This document shows, piece by piece, positions 17,289 to 26,632 of a DNA stretch of 64,000 bases (positions within the stretch are counted from its first letter, which is position 1; the number at the start of each line of letters is the position of its first letter). This DNA comes from Micromonospora sp. WMMD1082 (lineage in GTDB: Bacteria > Actinomycetota > Actinomycetes > Mycobacteriales > Micromonosporaceae), in NCBI RefSeq assembly GCF_029626175.1, contig NZ_JARUBM010000002.1:6651001-6715000 (forward strand). Direction: 5' to 3'. The notes under the pieces are model-generated. The model saw only the letters and a program-made list of their open reading frames with translations. It did not search any database and was not told the DNA's origin. Position numbers and translations under genes: made by a program.

Positions 17289-18443
17289 TCAGGACGGCGG
17301 CAGCGTCACCGTGACGGACAGGCCACCCTCCGGACGCGGTGCGGCCTCGGCGACGCCGCCGTGCGCCCGGGCCACCGCCCGCACGATCGACAGCCCGAGC
17401 CCGAAGCCCCGCGTACCGGCCACCCGCTCCCGGCTCAGCCGCCGGAACGGCTGGAACATCGTCTCCACGTCGTAGCTCGGGATCACCGGGCCGGTGTTGA
17501 CCACGACCAGCGTGGGGCGTCCGGCGACCACCCCGGTCCGCACCTCCACCCAGCCCTGCACCGGCACGTTGTGCCGCAACGCGTTCTCCACCAGATTGAA
17601 CGTCAGCCGCTCCAGCAGTACCGGATCGCCGGCCGCCCGGGCCGGGCCCAGCGACCGGCGCACCGGGACGCCGGGGAACGCCGCGCCGGCCTGGTCGATC
17701 ACGTGGGCGGCGATCTCGGCCAGGTCGACCTGGGTACGCTCGGTCAGCTCGCTCTCCGAGTCGGCGAGCGTGAGCAGGCCGTCGATCAGCCGCTCGTGCC
17801 GCTCGTTCACCGACAGCAGCGCCTCGCCGAGGCGGCGCAGATCGGTCGGCGCGTCCGGCCGGCTGACCGCCAGTTCCACCAGCGCCCGGTTCAGCGCCAG
17901 CGGCGTTCGCAGTTCGTGCGAGGCGTTCGCCACGAACCGTCGCTGTCCGTCGAAGGACCGGTCCAGCCGTTCCAGCATCTGGTCGAACGTGTCGGCGAGT
18001 TCGCGTACCTCGTCGCGGGGGCCGGTCAGCGCGATCCGCTCGTGCAGCCCTCGGCCGGCGGAGCCCGCGCCCGCGATCCGGCGGGCCGTCCCCGTGATCT
18101 GGTGCAGGGGCTGCAGCGCCCGGCCGGCGATCAGCCAGCCGATCGCGACAGCCGCCGCCGAGACCACCACCAACGCGAAGCCGCCCTGGGTGAGCAGCGA
18201 CTCCAGCGCATTGCGCTTCGCCTCGCTCTGCACGTCCTGGATCAGCATGCGGATCTTGTCGAAGTCCTGCTCGCCCGGCGGGGTGCGGGTGACCACCGCG
18301 GCCCGATCCGGCTCGACCCGGAACGGCTGCGGCATCCGCTGGTCCACCAGCACGTACGTGACACCGAGCAGGACGATGCCGGCGAGGAGGAAGAGGCCGC
18401 CGTAGACCAGGGTGAGGCGGGCCCGCAGAGTCAGCCGCTTCAC
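17289..18443 (-). CDS. Two-component sensor histidine kinase (EnvZ/CutS-like)
   Basis: Membrane sensor kinase (384 aa) with two transmembrane helices (about 11-33 and 87-107) enclosing a short extracytoplasmic sensor loop. A HAMP region follows, then the HisKA box ASHELRTPLALNRAL with phospho-acceptor H176. The HATPase_c domain has the N-box LVENALRHN and the G-box GFGLGLSIVRAVARAHGG. The GTG start overlaps the response-regulator stop (GTGA), so the two are coupled. The pair is divergent from a MacAB-like export operon with a lipoprotein, so control of that operon is a plausible guess. The signal is unknown. Confidence 0.92.
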   Translation of the reverse strand: MKRLTLRARLTLVYGGLFLLAGIVLLGVTYVLVDQRMPQPFRVEPDRAAVVTRTPPGEQDFDKIRMLIQDVQSEAKRNALESLLTQGGFALVVVSAAAVAIGWLIAGRALQPLHQITGTARRIAGAGSAGRGLHERIALTGPRDEVRELADTFDQMLERLDRSFDGQRRFVANASHELRTPLALNRALVELAVSRPDAPTDLRRLGEALLSVNERHERLIDGLLTLADSESELTERTQVDLAEIAAHVIDQAGAAFPGVPVRRSLGPARAAGDPVLLERLTFNLVENALRHNVPVQGWVEVRTGVVAGRPTLVVVNTGPVIPSYDVETMFQPFRRLSRERVAGTRGFGLGLSIVRAVARAHGGVAEAAPRPEGGLSVTVTLPPS

Positions 18444-19096
18444 CGGATCGCATACCCCACTCCCGGCACGGTCTCGATCACCGGCGGGTCGCCGAGCTTG
18501 CGCCGCAGCTTCATCATGGTGACCCGGACCACGTTGGTGAACGGGTCGATGTGCTCGTCCCAGGCCCGTTCCAGCAGTTCCTCGGCGGAGACCACCGCAC
18601 CGTCGGCACGCAGCAGCTCGGCCAGCACCGCGAACTCCTTGCGGGACAGCGGCACGTACCGGCCGTCGCGGTGCACCTCGCGACGACCCGGGTCCAGCGT
18701 GATACCCGCGCGGTGCAGCGTCGGAGGTGCCGCCGGGCGGGACCGGCGGGTCAGCGCGTGCACCCGCGCGGCCAGCTCCACGAGCGCGAACGGTTTCACC
18801 AGATAGTCGTCCGCGCCGAGGGCGAGACCGGACACCCGCTCGCGTACCGCCGCGGCGGCGGTGAGCATCAGCACCCGCGTCTCGCCGCCGGAGTCGACGA
18901 TCGCCCGGCACACGTCGTCGCCGTGCACCACCGGCAGGTCCCGGTCGAGCACGACCACCGCGTACTCGTGGACGCCCAGCCGCTCCAGCGCGGCGTCACC
19001 GTCGTACGCCACGTCGACCGCGAACGCCTCCCGGCGCAGCCACTCCGCGATGGCGTCCGCCAGCACGTCCTCGTCCTCCACCACCAGCACTCGCAT
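18440..19096 (-). CDS. OmpR/PhoB-family response regulator
   Basis: DNA-binding response regulator (218 aa) paired with the downstream kinase. The receiver domain begins MRVLVVEDEDVLADAI, with acidic residues D8-E9-D10-type and phospho-acceptor Asp51 (VVLDRDLP), and contains the conserved Lys of YLVKPF. The C-terminal winged helix has PLSRKEFAVLAELLRADG and VVRVTMMKLRRKLG ending VPGVGYAIR, typical of the OmpR/CutR group. Divergent from the exporter operon, with a 157-base intergenic region between them. Confidence 0.94.
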   Translation of the reverse strand: MRVLVVEDEDVLADAIAEWLRREAFAVDVAYDGDAALERLGVHEYAVVVLDRDLPVVHGDDVCRAIVDSGGETRVLMLTAAAAVRERVSGLALGADDYLVKPFALVELAARVHALTRRSRPAAPPTLHRAGITLDPGRREVHRDGRYVPLSRKEFAVLAELLRADGAVVSAEELLERAWDEHIDPFTNVVRVTMMKLRRKLGDPPVIETVPGVGYAIR

Positions 19097-19253
19097 CCGC
19101 CAATGGTGCCGCGACCGGGGATAACGCCCGCGTAAACGTGATCGGTTACGCCCCCGATACGGACCCTGCCGTGGACTGGTCCGGTCGTCCGGCCGCAGCA
19201 GCCGGGCGGACGGTCCGGCGAAGGCCGCCGGATGACCGGAAAGGACATCGACG

Positions 19254-19796
19254 ATGCGACGGAGAACTCTGATGCTCCCCGTACTGCTCGCGCTCGCGCT
19301 GGCCGGTTGCGCCAGTCGGGACGACGGCGGTACCGGCGTGGCCACGGCCGGCGACACCGCGGCAACGCCCTCCGCCTCGGCGGGCGGCACCGGCACCGGC
19401 ACCGGGGGCAGTGATGCCGAACGGCAGCTGGACTTCGCCCGCTGCATGCGAGAGAACGGCGTGGACATGCCCGATCCGGAGGCCGGTAACGGGCCGATGT
19501 TCCGCTTCGACGGCAGCGTCGACCCGAAGCAGGTCGAGGCGGGCATGGAGAAGTGCCGTCACCTGCTGCCCAACGGCGGACAGCCGCCACAGCTCGACGC
19601 CGAGCAACTCGAACAGATGCGGGTGATGGCCAGGTGCATGCGGGAGAACGGCGTACCGGACTTCCCGGACCCGGCCCCGGACGGCCGGATCCAGATCTCG
19701 CGGGACGCCCTCCGGATCAACCCGGACGACCCCACGTTCCGCACGGCGATGGAAAAGTGCCGGCAGCACGCGCCACAGTTCGGAGGCGATCGATGA
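19254..19796 (+). CDS. Lipoprotein with duplicated Cys-containing repeat, upstream of MacAB-like exporter
   Basis: Secreted lipoprotein (180 aa; lipobox LAGC, Cys19) with a Thr/Gly/Ser-rich linker to about residue 53. The mature part consists of two related units. Each opens ARCMRENGV followed by a DxPDP-like turn (C64; C128) and closes MEKCR (C101; C169), so four cysteines sit in matching positions. No enzymatic motif is seen. It is first in an operon with an adaptor, an ABC ATPase and a permease, the adaptor ATG overlapping its stop. Similar proteins accompany MacAB-like exporters in actinomycetes; a role as an extracytoplasmic partner is inferred. Confidence 0.82.
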   Translation: MRRRTLMLPVLLALALAGCASRDDGGTGVATAGDTAATPSASAGGTGTGTGGSDAERQLDFARCMRENGVDMPDPEAGNGPMFRFDGSVDPKQVEAGMEKCRHLLPNGGQPPQLDAEQLEQMRVMARCMRENGVPDFPDPAPDGRIQISRDALRINPDDPTFRTAMEKCRQHAPQFGGDR

Positions 19797-20869
19797 CCCG
19801 CCGTACCCGTCTGCCCGCGGCGGTCGGCAGCGTGGCGCTGCTGCTCGTCACCGGGGCCGGCGTGGCCGCGGCGGTCGGCTTCGGTGGTGGTGCTGGCGAC
19901 GACGCCGAGGCGCGCTCCGCACCTCCCGCCAGCGCCACCGTCACCCGGCAGACCCTCGCCGCCGCGGAGACCGTCGACGGCGAGTTGGGGTACGGGCCCA
20001 GCCGGACCGCCACCAGCCGCCTGTCCGGCACGCTCACCGCGCTGCCGGACACCGGCGCCACCGTGTCGCGCGGCAAGCCACTCTACGCCGTCGACAACGA
20101 CCCGGTGATCCTCCTGTACGGCCGGCTGCCCGCCTACCGGACGCTCCAGCCCGGCGTCGAGGGGCCGGACGTCGAACAGCTGGAGCGGAACCTGAGGAAG
20201 CTCGGCTATTCCGGCTTCACCGTCGACGGCACGTACACGTGGGCCACCGCCGACGCGGTCCGGGCGTGGCAGGACGACCTCGGCGTGCCCGAGACCGGCC
20301 GCGTCGAGCTGGGCCGGATCGGGTACGCCGACGGTCCGGTCCGGGTGGAGAGTCACCAGCTCGATGTGGGTGCGGCCGTCCAGCCCGGTCAGGCGGTGCT
20401 CAGGTACACCGGTACCGACCGGCTGGTCACCGCCGAACTCGACGTCGACGACCAGCGACTCGCCGAGCGCGGTGCGGCGGTCGAGGTCACGCTGCCGGAC
20501 GGTCGGCGGGTGGCGGGGAAGGTGAACACGGTCGAGACGGTCATCCGCAGCGGTGCGGCGGGCGCGGCCGGTGAGTCTGAAGCGGAAACGAAGATCGAGG
20601 TCACCGTCACCGTCTCCGACCAGCAGGCCCTGGCCGAGTTCGACCGGGCGTCCGCCAGTGTGACCTTCACCGTCAGCGAACGCGCCGACGTGCTGACCGT
20701 CCCGGTGGCCGCGCTGCTGGCACTGGCCGAGGGGGGCTACGGGCTGGAGGTCCTCGACGGAGGGTCGAGCCGGATCGTCGCCGTCACCACCGGGCTGTTC
20801 GCCGACGGCCGGGTCGAGGTCAGCGGCGACGGCGTCACCGAGGGCAGCACCGTCGGGATGCCGCGATGA
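19793..20869 (+). CDS. Membrane-fusion-type adaptor with peptidoglycan-binding domain
   Basis: Extracytoplasmic adaptor (358 aa) of a MacA-like, HlyD-family type for an ABC exporter. It has an N-terminal signal anchor (about 10-32). A PG_binding_1 domain lies at about residues 120-165 ([36 protein letters not shown]), followed by beta-barrel/lipoyl-like segments ([19 protein letters not shown]; [15 protein letters not shown]) and a final barrel domain. The ATG overlaps the lipoprotein stop (ATGA) with GGAGG upstream, and the stop overlaps the ATPase start (ATGA). The peptidoglycan-binding insertion suggests it bridges membrane and cell wall in a monoderm cell. Confidence 0.88.
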   Translation: MTRRTRLPAAVGSVALLLVTGAGVAAAVGFGGGAGDDAEARSAPPASATVTRQTLAAAETVDGELGYGPSRTATSRLSGTLTALPDTGATVSRGKPLYAVDNDPVILLYGRLPAYRTLQPGVEGPDVEQLERNLRKLGYSGFTVDGTYTWATADAVRAWQDDLGVPETGRVELGRIGYADGPVRVESHQLDVGAAVQPGQAVLRYTGTDRLVTAELDVDDQRLAERGAAVEVTLPDGRRVAGKVNTVETVIRSGAAGAAGESEAETKIEVTVTVSDQQALAEFDRASASVTFTVSERADVLTVPVAALLALAEGGYGLEVLDGGSSRIVAVTTGLFADGRVEVSGDGVTEGSTVGMPR

Positions 20870-21561
20870 CCGGGGACGTGGTCGTGCTCGACCGGGTCAG
20901 CAAGCGGTACGCCGGCGGAGTGGTCGCGCTCGCGGAGGTGTCGCTGCGGGTCGGCTACGGCGAACTGGTGGCCATCGTCGGGCCGTCCGGCTCCGGCAAG
21001 TCGACCATGCTCAACGTCATCGGCACGCTGGACCGCCCCAGCTCGGGCACCGTGCTGATCGACGGTCACGACGTGGCGCGGCTGTCCGACCGGCGACTCT
21101 CCGCACTACGCGCCACCCGGATCGGCTTCGTGTTCCAGCAGTTCCACCTGGCCCCCGGCGTACCGGTGGTCGACAACGTGGCGGACGGCCTGCTGTATGC
21201 CGGCGTACCCCGCCGGGAACGGCGGCGACGCGCGCAGGCCGCACTGCACCGCGTCGGCCTCGGCCACCGGCTCGGCCACCGGCCGCACGAACTCTCCGGC
21301 GGCGAACGGCAGCGGGTCGCGGTGGCCCGCGCGGTCGTCGGCGAACCCGCCATACTGCTCGCCGACGAACCGACGGGCAACCTCGACACCAGCTCCGGGA
21401 CGGCCGTGCTCGACGTGCTGCACGAACTCCACCGGGCCGGCACCACGGTTGTCGTGATCACGCACGACCGGGAGATCGCCGACAGCCTGCCGCGCCAGGT
21501 GCAGATGCGCGACGGGCGGCTGCGCGCCGACTCGCGGCCCGCGTCGAGCGGGGTGAGCTGA
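20866..21561 (+). CDS. MacB/LolD-type ABC transporter ATP-binding protein
   Basis: Cytoplasmic ATPase (231 aa) that energises the permease encoded next. All ABC motifs are intact: Walker [10 protein letters not shown] (39-47), Q-loop in [11 protein letters not shown], signature [14 protein letters not shown], Walker [13 protein letters not shown], and the switch His in VVVITHD. The length and the GNLD variant after Walker B place it with MacB/LolD/FtsE-type mechanotransmission ATPases. It is tightly coupled on both sides: four-base overlap upstream, one base before the permease ATG. Confidence 0.95.
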   Translation: MTGDVVVLDRVSKRYAGGVVALAEVSLRVGYGELVAIVGPSGSGKSTMLNVIGTLDRPSSGTVLIDGHDVARLSDRRLSALRATRIGFVFQQFHLAPGVPVVDNVADGLLYAGVPRRERRRRAQAALHRVGLGHRLGHRPHELSGGERQRVAVARAVVGEPAILLADEPTGNLDTSSGTAVLDVLHELHRAGTTVVVITHDREIADSLPRQVQMRDGRLRADSRPASSGVS

Positions 21562-21562
21562 G

Positions 21563-22789
21563 ATGACCGTACGTACACCGGACCGGCCGGCTCCGCTCTC
21601 CCCGGCACGGATGCCTCCCGCCGATGTCGTGCGGGTGGGCGGTGTCGGGCTACGGACCCGGCCGCTGCGGGCGTTTCTCTCCGCGCTGGGCATCGCCATC
21701 GGCATCGCCGCCATGATCGCCGTGGTCGGCATCTCGGCGTCGTCCCGAGCCGAGCTGGACCGCACCCTCGCCGCCCTCGGTACCAACCTGCTGACCGTGT
21801 CACCGGGCCGGACCTTCTTCGGCGGGGACGCCCAGCTTCCGCACGAGGCGGTGGCGATGATCGGCCGGATCGGGCCGGTGGCCCAGGTGACGGCCACCGG
21901 TCAGGTCGCCGACGCGAAGGTCTACCGCACCGACCTCATCCCGGCGGCGGAGACCGGTGGCGTCGCCGTCCGGGCGGCGCAGCTCGGGCTGCTGGACACG
22001 GTCGGTGCCGAGGTGGCGAGCGGCACCTGGCTCAACGAGGCCACCGCGCGGTATCCGGCGGTGGTGCTCGGCGCGACCGCCGCCGAGCGGCTCGGACTCC
22101 TGGCCGCCGGGCCTGATGTCCAGGTGTGGCTGGGTGGCCGCTGGTTCAGCGTGGTGGGCATCCTCGTCCCGGCACCGCTCGCGCCGGAGCTGGACAGCTC
22201 GGCCCTCGTCGGCTGGGATGTCGCCGCCGGCCACCTGGGCTTCGACGGCCATCCGACCACCGTCTACGCCCGCGCGGAGGCCAGCCAGGTCGAGGCCGTC
22301 CGGGCCGTGCTCGGGTCGACCGCCAATCCGGAGGCGCCCAACGAGGTGGACGTCTCCCGCCCGTCGGACGCGCTGGCCGCCGCCCAGGCCACCGACGAGA
22401 CCTTCACCGCGCTGCTGCTCGGTCTCGGCGCGGTGGCGTTGTTGGTCGGCGGCGTCGGGGTGGCCAACACCATGGTCATCTCGGTTCTGGAACGGCGGGC
22501 CGAGATCGGCCTGCGTCGCTCGCTCGGCGCCACCCGGGGACAGATCCGCACCCAGTTCCTCGCCGAGTCGCTGCTGCTGTCAGCGCTCGGCGGGACCGGC
22601 GGGGTGCTGCTCGGCATCCTGGTGACGTCCGGGTACGCGCTCTCCCAGGGCTGGCCGACCGTGGTGCCGGCCTGGGCGACGGTCGGCGGCGTCGCCGCGA
22701 CACTGCTCATCGGCGGCGTGGCCGGCCTCTATCCGGCGATCCGGGCCTCCCGCCTCGCCCCCACCGAAGCCCTGGCGGTGGCGGGATGA
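21563..22789 (+). CDS. MacB/FtsX-type ABC permease
   Basis: Permease of 408 aa with the MacB topology: one N-terminal helix (RAFLSALGIAIGIAAMIAVVG), a large extracytoplasmic MacB-PCD-like domain (about residues 65-270), then three C-terminal helices of the FtsX domain (GLGAVALLVGGVGVANTMVI; ERRAEIGLRRSLGATRGQI coupling region; GGVAATLLIGGVAGLYPAIR). It works with the preceding ATPase and adaptor, probably to export a small molecule or peptide or to act on the envelope. Its stop is only ten bases from the convergent beta-helix gene, with no obvious terminator hairpin between. Confidence 0.92.
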   Translation: MTVRTPDRPAPLSPARMPPADVVRVGGVGLRTRPLRAFLSALGIAIGIAAMIAVVGISASSRAELDRTLAALGTNLLTVSPGRTFFGGDAQLPHEAVAMIGRIGPVAQVTATGQVADAKVYRTDLIPAAETGGVAVRAAQLGLLDTVGAEVASGTWLNEATARYPAVVLGATAAERLGLLAAGPDVQVWLGGRWFSVVGILVPAPLAPELDSSALVGWDVAAGHLGFDGHPTTVYARAEASQVEAVRAVLGSTANPEAPNEVDVSRPSDALAAAQATDETFTALLLGLGAVALLVGGVGVANTMVISVLERRAEIGLRRSLGATRGQIRTQFLAESLLLSALGGTGGVLLGILVTSGYALSQGWPTVVPAWATVGGVAATLLIGGVAGLYPAIRASRLAPTEALAVAG

Positions 22790-22799
22790 CTCGCCAGCG

Positions 22800-23894
22800 C
22801 TAGCGCGGGGCCTGCGGGACGCTGGGACGCCGGGGATCGACCGGCCCGGCGTCCCGCAGCGGGCAGCAGGCCGCGCCGGCGCCGTTCCGCGAGTCGACGC
22901 GGATCGCGTCCAGGAGCACTCCGGCGGCCTGCTCGATCACGACGGGTGAGCGCGGGCGCAGCGGGTCACCGGACCCGCCGGTGGCCAGCGGCAACGGCAC
23001 CAGGGTGCACTCCCGCACCAGCACGTCCCGGTATTCGAGCACCCGGACCGAGTGGTCGATCTCGCTGCGACCCCAGCCGGCGATCCGCACCGCGTACAAC
23101 GGGCCGTTCCAGGACACGCAGGCGTGTGACACCCGGATACGCTCGCCGACCGCGCTGCCGTCCGAGGCGTGGAAGCGGTCCGTGTTGTCGCCGGGCAGCA
23201 ACCGGAAACCGATCTCGACCTCCGACAGGCAGACCCGCTCCACCACGACGTCGTGGACCGAGCTGAGGTAGAACCCCTCGAACGCGTCGGACACCCGCAG
23301 GTCGCGGATGGTCAGGTGGTGCGGGTGGTAGGACGGCCCGACGATGGCGTCGACCCCCTCGCCGACCGCACCCCAGTGCACCGCGATCCCGGTGCAACCC
23401 CCCACGATCGACACCTCGGCGATGGTGATGTCGCGTACCGCGCCGACCACGGCGATGCAGTTGGCGGCGCGCGCGTCCCGGCGTTCGACCTGGACCCGCC
23501 GGATCTCGATCTCCTCGATCCACTCCGCCTCGGCCGGGTAGAAGTAGCTGCCGACGGTGATGGCGGTGCCCCGGTCGCCGCCGTGCTCCCCCGGCGCGCA
23601 CGGCGGCGGGAGGAAACCGACATCCCGGATCGCCACCCGCGAGCCCAGCACGTGGACGATGGGCTGCCCGTCCGACGCGGACGACGTCAGCCAGGTCGCC
23701 ACCGGCCCGTCCCCGTGTGCCGCCCCGGCCAGCGTCCAACCGGATCCGACGACCACCCCCCGCTCCAACGGGAAGGTGCCGGCCGGCAGCCGCACCGTTC
23801 CGCCCGCTCCCGAGGCCAGGAGCCGCTCGATCGCCTCCTGGTTGGCCGTCGCGTCGTCGGTGAGCACCAGGTCGTACGCGGTAGCGTCAAGCAC
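22800..23894 (-). CDS. Pectate-lyase-like right-handed beta-helix protein
   Basis: A 364-aa protein with the look of a single-stranded right-handed beta-helix. It begins DDATANQEAIERLLASG, like the opening helix-cap of pectin-lyase-fold proteins. It then has stacked Val/Ile-rich rungs about 22-28 residues apart (VAIRDVGFL; IEEIEIRRVQVERRD; VRDITIAEVSIVGG; HLTIRDLRVSDAFEGFYLSS; VHDVVVERVCLSEVEIGF). No signal peptide is seen, so it may act inside the cell or leave by another route. Which carbohydrate it binds or cleaves is unknown. It follows the unknown gene by three bases in a probable three-gene operon with a glycosyltransferase-like gene. Confidence 0.8.
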   Translation of the reverse strand: MLDATAYDLVLTDDATANQEAIERLLASGAGGTVRLPAGTFPLERGVVVGSGWTLAGAAHGDGPVATWLTSSASDGQPIVHVLGSRVAIRDVGFLPPPCAPGEHGGDRGTAITVGSYFYPAEAEWIEEIEIRRVQVERRDARAANCIAVVGAVRDITIAEVSIVGGCTGIAVHWGAVGEGVDAIVGPSYHPHHLTIRDLRVSDAFEGFYLSSVHDVVVERVCLSEVEIGFRLLPGDNTDRFHASDGSAVGERIRVSHACVSWNGPLYAVRIAGWGRSEIDHSVRVLEYRDVLVRECTLVPLPLATGGSGDPLRPRSPVVIEQAAGVLLDAIRVDSRNGAGAACCPLRDAGPVDPRRPSVPQAPR

Positions 23895-23897
23895 CGG

Positions 23898-24977
23898 TCA
23901 CCACTCCAACTCGACGACCTGGCAGACAATCTCGGCCACCCGTCGCCGTACGGCTGGGGCCTCCCGCTCGGCGAGCCCGATCAACACCGGCCCGGGTGCC
24001 GTACGCGCGATCACCACGTCGAGCGCGTCCTCGGCCGATGCCGTCGCGCGCACCGGGCACTCGGTGCCGTCCAGGAGGCTCACGGCCCGGACGGCCAGGC
24101 GATCCGGGTGGGGCGGCCGGGTGAAGGGCGACGCCTCGAACAGTGCGTGGCCGGCCCCGCGTTGTGCCACCCGCAACGCCTTCAGCACGGTCTGGCCCCG
24201 CTGCCGGCGCAGCCACGCCTGGCTCGGCTGGCGGATCGCGGGCGGGGGGCCGGACGCGGTCGTGATCCGCAGCCGGCAGCGCACCGTGGCGCCGCCCGCG
24301 TTGACCACGACGAACCTCGACCGGGCATGGCCCTGGCCGCGACCCCGTGCCCCCACCAGCCCGCCGGCGCTGACGAGACCGGCGAGTTGCGCGGGCCCGC
24401 CCGCGAGACGGCCCGAGCCCTGCCCCTCGGCGAGGTCCTCGATCGCGTGGACCTCGACCTGGTTGATGCGGACCCCGATCGCCGCGAGCTGGCTCAGTGC
24501 CGAGGCCGCCCAGCCCGGGAGGGTGGCGTCCGCGAGTTCGATGATCAGCAGACCGTCCTGGCCCACCTCGTCCGCCCGCAGGTCGAACTCGACCCAGGCG
24601 TGGGCCTCCACCAACCGCAACCGCCCCCGCTGGCGGCTGATCAGCGCGGCGGCCCGATCCGCGCCCTGGGCTCGGACCATGACCAGACGCGGCAGCTCCC
24701 GCATTCCCCGGGCCGGTGCCGCCGCGCGGGACCAGGCCGTCTGCGAGGCGCCGTCGACGTGCAGGTTCACCCGGACGCGGACGGGCCGGCCGCCGGTGCG
24801 CAGCTTCAGCACGACCGCGCCCGACGCGCCCTGCACCCGTCCCACGATCGCGATGCCTCGGGCCATCTGGTCGGCGACCAGCACCTCGGGGTCGCCGCCG
24901 GAGGTGAACAGCGCGGGCAGCTCCCGCGCGGGGGTCGGATCGTCGAACTCCGTGGCGAACCATGCGCCGATCGCCAC
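23898..24977 (-). CDS. Uncharacterised beta-rich protein of the glycan-like locus
   Basis: A 359-aa protein I do not recognise. It has no signal peptide or clear membrane helix. The sequence alternates short hydrophobic strands with polar turns (VVLKLRTGGRPVRVRVNLHV; VEAHAWVEFDLRADEV; RSRFVVVNAGGATVRCRLRI), suggesting two beta-sandwich-like halves, about 45-150 and 225-350. Its GTG start shares one base with the TAG stop of the upstream transferase, and it ends three bases before the beta-helix gene, so all three should be co-translated. Its role is probably linked to the same glycan or surface structure; this is inference from the operon only. Confidence 0.72.
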   Translation of the reverse strand: MAIGAWFATEFDDPTPARELPALFTSGGDPEVLVADQMARGIAIVGRVQGASGAVVLKLRTGGRPVRVRVNLHVDGASQTAWSRAAAPARGMRELPRLVMVRAQGADRAAALISRQRGRLRLVEAHAWVEFDLRADEVGQDGLLIIELADATLPGWAASALSQLAAIGVRINQVEVHAIEDLAEGQGSGRLAGGPAQLAGLVSAGGLVGARGRGQGHARSRFVVVNAGGATVRCRLRITTASGPPPAIRQPSQAWLRRQRGQTVLKALRVAQRGAGHALFEASPFTRPPHPDRLAVRAVSLLDGTECPVRATASAEDALDVVIARTAPGPVLIGLAEREAPAVRRRVAEIVCQVVELEW

Positions 24978-26632
24978 TACCGGACACCCCCGGGCACCTG
25001 AAGGTCCGTCCGGGTCAGCACCGGCTCGCGCCGCGTCCACATCCGTTCCACGGCCTCGAAGAGCGGGTCCGCGTCGCTCTCGATGTGCCGGAACGCGGTC
25101 CGCACCGCGCGGAGCATGTAGTCGGCGGGCCAGACCTCCCAGTGCGGCACCTGGGGCGTGAACAGGTCCGTGGCGCTGCGGTAGAACCACAGCCAGAGTC
25201 GGGCGCGTTCGACCTGCTCGGCCGAGATGGTCTCCGCGCCGTTCAGCATCGCGGTGATCGCGGCGTCGAGGGCCTTCCAGTAGGACTCCGGGTCGTTCAC
25301 GACGGTGGACAACCCGCACTCGCTCCACTCGGACCAGCCGGCCTGGATCACCGGGATGCCGTACGCCGGTAGCTCGTTGCTCACGCTGCCGCGAACGGTC
25401 ACGCCGAGGTCGACGAGGCTCCACAGGCCGTTCTTGCTGAGATCCTTGCTGAGCTGGAACACCATGTGCCGGTGCCGCCCGTACTGCCGGGCGACCGAGT
25501 CGAAGAAGTCCGTGCTGTCGTACCGGAACTGGCTCGGATGGTCCTGGAACAGCCACTGGACCTCGGTGGCGGTGCTGGCGAACCGCGCCGTCTCCTCGAA
25601 CCAGTCGGCCAGGGTGGGGAAGGACTGGTGGTTCGTGCCGGGCGCGTCGGAGACGGCGTGGTTGAACACCGCCACGATCGGCCGGGACGGGTCGAACCCC
25701 AGGCGGGCCGCGAAGTGGGTGCGCAGCCGGGCCCGCTCCTCGCTGTTGGTGATGTCGACGGAGGCGCTGGCACCGCCCCGCCACCAGCTGGGCCGACCCA
25801 GGTTGACCTTCGACCGCCAGGCGACCAGCTCCGCGTTCCGCCGCACCTCGCCGCGCCGCGACCAGACCCGCTCCTCGAAGAAGGCACCGATCTGGTGGGT
25901 GAGTTCGCCGCGGAAGGTGTGCTCACCGGTGTCGGTCTCGGGAAACAGTGCGTACGCCTTGAGGCACCCCGTCTGCTGGGTGTGCACGACCGGTACGCCG
26001 GCGCGCCGGGCGGAGTCGACCGCCAGGCCCCAGTGGTCGTAGTCGACGTGGCTGGTCACCAGCGCCACCGCGGATCCGCTGCCCAGCAGGGCGTCGTAGC
26101 ACGACGACATGGCCCGGGCCAGTGCCTGCCGCCGCCGGTAGCGCGGGTCGGCGGCGGGATCCTCGGGCGGCCGGGGCCGCTTGGTCACCCGGCAGTAGGT
26201 GGCGCTGACGAACTCCTCCAGGGTCTCCTCGCCGATCGGCGCGCCGGGGGGCAACGGCCGCCCGAACAGCGTCACCGGAACGGCGCCCGGCGTGGCGGAG
26301 CTGGCCGAACCCTCGACAAGGCGGTAGAGGTCGATGACCTCGCTGGCGCCGTACGCCTCCGCGACCCGCTCGACCAACTTCACGTCGAACTCGGTCCACA
26401 GCGCCTCGTGCCACATCTGCTCCACGCCGGTCACGACCACGAGCTGGGCCGGCACGATCCGGCGGATCGCGTTGGCGACCGACAGGTTACGCATCGCCAC
26501 CCTGATGTCCTGGTGGAACACCTCGACGACGATGTAGTTCTGGGACGGCATGGACCCCAGGTTCTTGCGCCAGTAGACAGCAGCGGAGTCGAGGAATGCC
26601 TCGAACTCCTTCTTGTCAGCCCCGAGCCACAC
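24977..26632 (-). CDS. Probable GT-B-fold glycosyltransferase of the capsule/surface-polysaccharide type
   Basis: A 551-aa cytoplasmic protein. It resembles capsule-polysaccharide and CDP-glycerol-type GT-B transferases: a first Rossmann-like half with VVHTQQTGCLKAYALF, then PIVAVFNHAVSD, a helix-rich WFEETARFASTATEVQWLF, the HPSQFRYDS motif where these families have HP, and the donor-site region TVRGSVSNELPAYGIPVIQA. The C-terminal 120 residues are helical and Trp-rich. GTG 26632 has only a distant AAGGA upstream, so the start is uncertain. It is first of a three-gene operon with an unknown protein and a beta-helix protein. Substrates are unknown. Confidence 0.68.
   Translation of the reverse strand: MWLGADKKEFEAFLDSAAVYWRKNLGSMPSQNYIVVEVFHQDIRVAMRNLSVANAIRRIVPAQLVVVTGVEQMWHEALWTEFDVKLVERVAEAYGASEVIDLYRLVEGSASSATPGAVPVTLFGRPLPPGAPIGEETLEEFVSATYCRVTKRPRPPEDPAADPRYRRRQALARAMSSCYDALLGSGSAVALVTSHVDYDHWGLAVDSARRAGVPVVHTQQTGCLKAYALFPETDTGEHTFRGELTHQIGAFFEERVWSRRGEVRRNAELVAWRSKVNLGRPSWWRGGASASVDITNSEERARLRTHFAARLGFDPSRPIVAVFNHAVSDAPGTNHQSFPTLADWFEETARFASTATEVQWLFQDHPSQFRYDSTDFFDSVARQYGRHRHMVFQLSKDLSKNGLWSLVDLGVTVRGSVSNELPAYGIPVIQAGWSEWSECGLSTVVNDPESYWKALDAAITAMLNGAETISAEQVERARLWLWFYRSATDLFTPQVPHWEVWPADYMLRAVRTAFRHIESDADPLFEAVERMWTRREPVLTRTDLQVPGGVR

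Noticed and set aside
17289..18911. A histidine kinase starting far upstream inside the response-regulator gene
   Set aside because: The upstream part is an out-of-frame reading of the regulator; GTG 18443 with the GTGA overlap gives the normal kinase.
24977..25784. N-terminal extension of the beta-rich unknown protein into the transferase gene
   Set aside because: The extension is antiphase to well-formed transferase sequence; GTG 24977 at the transferase stop is the natural start.
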